From NCBI GenBank assembly GCA_015661965.1, contig DQVA01000085.1:1-13677 (forward strand): a stretch of 13,677 nt of DNA, read 5' to 3'. Shown piece after piece: positions 12,005 through 13,677 of the stretch. The stretch comes from Candidatus Bipolaricaulota bacterium (lineage in GTDB: Bacteria > Bipolaricaulota > Bipolaricaulia > Bipolaricaulales > Bipolaricaulaceae). Below the pieces are notes generated by a model. That model worked only from the letters and a program-made list of their open reading frames with translations. It had not been told where the DNA came from and searched no databases. Position numbers and translations under genes: made by a program. Numbering within the stretch: position 1 is the stretch's first letter; each line of letters starts with the position of its first letter.

Positions 12005-12033
12005 TTGGCAGTTCCGGGAAGGCGGGGTAACAT
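12005..12033 (+). promoter_or_regulatory. Promoter of tRNA-Pro(GGG)
   Basis: TTGGCA (12005-12010), a spacer of exactly 17 nt and TAACAT (12028-12033) form the best sigma-70-type promoter in the window. It begins 3 nt after the preceding stop codon. The box ends 9 nt before the mature tRNA, so the primary transcript would carry only about a 3-nt leader. Confidence 0.7.
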
Positions 12034-12042
12034 CTTTTCGTT

Positions 12043-12119
12043 CGGAGCGTAGCGCAGCCTGGCAGCGCGCTGGCATGGGGGGCCAGAGGTCACCGGTTCA
12101 AATCCGGTCGCTCCGACCA
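12043..12119 (+). tRNA. tRNA-Pro (GGG)
   Basis: 77 nt with CCA. Acceptor CGGAGCG/CGCTCCG, anticodon stem CTGGC/GCCAG around loop ATGGGGG (anticodon GGG, reading CCC/CCU), T-arm CCGGTTCAAATCCGG, discriminator A and encoded CCA. With Pro(CGG) it is the second proline isoacceptor in the window. No U-rich terminator follows before the convergent nuclease gene. Confidence 0.95.
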
Positions 12120-12154
12120 GCCAACCGGCGCGAACCTCCCGGGTCTCCGGGGGA

Positions 12155-12922
12155 TCAAGGGGCAGCCCACTGCTCGGGGATGAGCACCTCGATGAACGGC
12201 CCTTGGGCCAGGCGTTCCCAGCGCAGCTCCCCGGTCACCCGTAAATTTCGGCCCACCAGCCCTGGGGGGGAGAGGCCTAGTTCAGCCCAAACCCGCGGCC
12301 ATACCACCAGGTGGAAGCTGAACCGGCTGCCCATGGCGTACACGTACCAATCCCCGTCCCTTTCCTCCACCCTCTCCACCGTGAACACCACCGTCACCGC
12401 CTGGGTGAGGTAGGTAACCGGGGCGGCCTCGATAGCGGCCAGGGGGAGGGGGTCCGGGAACGCACTCCACAAGGCCCGCTTTTCCACCTGGGCCAGGGTG
12501 AGGGCCCGCAGAAACCGGTCATAGTACTTCTCCTCCGGCGGCCACAGCACGTACAGCTTGGCCACCCCCCGCCGCAGCAGCTCCTCGTTAACTAGGATCC
12601 ACTCCCCGTCCCGCTGCACCCACAGGTACGCGAGCAGCCGGCCGTAGCCGTCCTTCCGCTGGGGGCCGAACTCCAGATACACATCCCGGAGCAGCACCAG
12701 TTGCCGATTTATCCTGGTGGCCGCTTGGTAGTAGGGTTCCCCGGCCTCTGGAGTGTCGATCCCCAGGTAGCGTACGTACTCATGGGTCCGGAGCAGCACC
12801 GCGGTGTCCCCGTCCACCACCCGAACAATCCGCACCCGCTGGGCATCCGGCGGAGGTTGGCCCAGGCCGGCCATAGCCAGCAGGGCAAGGACGAGGGCCG
12901 CTCCCAGCACCTTAGCGCTCAT
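12155..12922 (-). CDS. Secreted thermonuclease (SNase) domain protein with C-terminal OB-fold-like domain
   Basis: This 255-residue protein has a short signal peptide (MSAKVLGAALVLALLAMAGLG). A staphylococcal-nuclease domain covers about 28-155. It keeps the catalytic set: DGDT (Asp38, Asp40), RYLGIDTPE (Arg51, Asp56, Glu59) and KDGYGRLLAYL (Arg95), matching Arg35, Glu43 and Arg87 of the S. aureus enzyme. It should be a calcium-dependent nuclease of DNA and RNA acting outside the cytoplasm, for nutrition or matrix turnover. The C-terminal part (about 168-250) has alternating strands and VGRNLRVTGELRW...GPFIEVLIPEQW, resembling an OB-type nucleic-acid-binding fold. The start overlaps the permease 3' end by 11 bp, so the two are coupled. 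That is an odd operon partner, since a second permease (MalG type) would be expected. Confidence 0.9.
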   Translation of the reverse strand: MSAKVLGAALVLALLAMAGLGQPPPDAQRVRIVRVVDGDTAVLLRTHEYVRYLGIDTPEAGEPYYQAATRINRQLVLLRDVYLEFGPQRKDGYGRLLAYLWVQRDGEWILVNEELLRRGVAKLYVLWPPEEKYYDRFLRALTLAQVEKRALWSAFPDPLPLAAIEAAPVTYLTQAVTVVFTVERVEERDGDWYVYAMGSRFSFHLVVWPRVWAELGLSPPGLVGRNLRVTGELRWERLAQGPFIEVLIPEQWAAP

Positions 12923-13677
12923 AGTGCACCCGCCGCTGGGTGATGGTCATCTGAAACAGCGTGAGCACGAATATGATGGCGAAAAGGACCACCGAGGCCG
13001 CCGCGGCCCGGCCGAAGTGGAACTTCCCGAACCCCTGATCGAAGATGTAGTAAACCATGGTCATGGCGGAACTCAACGGGCCGGGAGTACCGCTGAATAG
13101 AATGAAAATTTCCTCGAAGATCTTAAACGAACCGATGAGGGAGATGATGAACACAAAGAAGATCTGGGGGGTGAGGAGGGGGACTGTGATCTTGCGCCAG
13201 GCCTGAAATCCGGAGGCCCCGTCCACCTTGGCCGCATCGTAGTACATCTTGTCGATCCCCTGCATGCCGGCTAGCAAGATGAGGGCTTGATAGCCCACAA
13301 ACCGCCACACGTTCATGATGATGACGGCGAGCAACGCGTACCGCTTGTCGTTAAGCCAGTTGATGAGGTCTACCCCGAAGAAACTCAAAAAGTAGTTGAG
13401 AACTCCATACTGCCAGTTGTAGATCCACTGCCAGACCAAGGAAATGGCCACCACCGGGGTGATATAGGGCATGAAGTAGGAAAGCCGGTAAAACGGCCGT
13501 AGCTTGAGCCCTTCGTTGAGAAAGGTGGCCAGGATAATGGCCAGGCTGATGGTCACCGGCACCGAGATGCCGACGTACAGGGAGGTCTGTTTCAACGCCC
13601 TGATGAACAACCGGTCCCCAAACAAACGCGTGAAATTATCTAAACCCACGAACTCCATGTAAAACGGAATTAACTGC
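12912..13677 (-). CDS. Carbohydrate ABC transporter permease, MalF/UgpA type (5' partial)
   Basis: The frame stays open to the end of the window, so the N-terminus is missing; the ATG at 13658 is internal (preceding codons read QLIPFY). The sequence begins at the MEFVGLDNFTRLFGD segment that follows TM1 in MalF-type subunits. At least five hydrophobic helices follow, for example VGISVPVTISLAIILATFL, ITPVVAISLVWQWIY and ASVVLFAIIFVLTLF. The EAA coupling loop YYDAAKVDGASGFQAWRKITVPLLTP, which contacts the ATPase, is intact. It is an inner-membrane sugar or polyol importer subunit; the substrate-binding protein is probably upstream, outside the window. The coding sequence is visibly less GC-rich, with A/T-ended codons, than the neighbouring genes. 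A nuclease rather than the partner permease follows it. Confidence 0.93.
   Translation of the reverse strand, partial: QLIPFYMEFVGLDNFTRLFGDRLFIRALKQTSLYVGISVPVTISLAIILATFLNEGLKLRPFYRLSYFMPYITPVVAISLVWQWIYNWQYGVLNYFLSFFGVDLINWLNDKRYALLAVIIMNVWRFVGYQALILLAGMQGIDKMYYDAAKVDGASGFQAWRKITVPLLTPQIFFVFIISLIGSFKIFEEIFILFSGTPGPLSSAMTMVYYIFDQGFGKFHFGRAAAASVVLFAIIFVLTLFQMTITQRRVHYER

Overview
The window is GC-rich bacterial DNA with short intergenic gaps. Several genes and tRNAs start only 8-9 nt after a -10-like hexamer. There is a type I cyclic-di-GMP riboswitch leader, Sec signal peptides, an HtrA protease and no mobile elements. This fits a free-living, possibly thermophilic bacterium. I cannot place the phylum from sequence alone; a deep-branching high-GC lineage such as Bipolaricaulota is only a guess.

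Layout. 1-2641: a metallophosphoesterase (5' end outside the window) and a PhoU-like DUF47 protein form a plus-strand pair. They converge, with stop codons sharing a CTAG, on a minus-strand pair: a ComEA-like helix-hairpin-helix protein and an unrecognised 185-residue Cys/His protein. 2642-3855: an RNA-rich region. An extended -10 promoter candidate is followed by a degenerate and then a canonical c-di-GMP-I aptamer, a hairpin before the ribosome binding site, and a small secreted beta-rich protein. Next come several hairpins, a second copy of the same promoter motif, a possible ~74-nt small RNA, a bidirectional terminator and a minus-strand tRNA-Leu. 3855-7420: an FAH-family hydrolase converges on an OsmC-like protein, the mutM glycosylase and a YtcJ-type amidohydrolase. 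7447-8992: the t6A synthase TsaC/Sua5 is followed by a DJ-1/PfpI protein. 8996-9426: five minus-strand tRNAs (Pro-Gly-Arg-His-Arg in transcription order), three of them with no nucleotides between mature ends. 9448-12119: a secreted HtrA protease is divergent from a PP-loop tRNA-thiolation-like enzyme, which is followed by tRNA-Pro(GGG) with a clear promoter. 12155-13677: a secreted Snase-OB nuclease overlaps the 3' end of a carbohydrate ABC permease that runs off the window.

The region carries much tRNA biology (seven tRNAs, TsaC, the PP-loop enzyme) alongside housekeeping and stress functions. The least ordinary stretch is 2726-3724. There a duplicated promoter-like motif brackets the c-di-GMP-controlled surface-protein gene, its second copy sits just before a short terminated RNA, and the riboswitch is a tandem whose first copy has lost its P3 arm.
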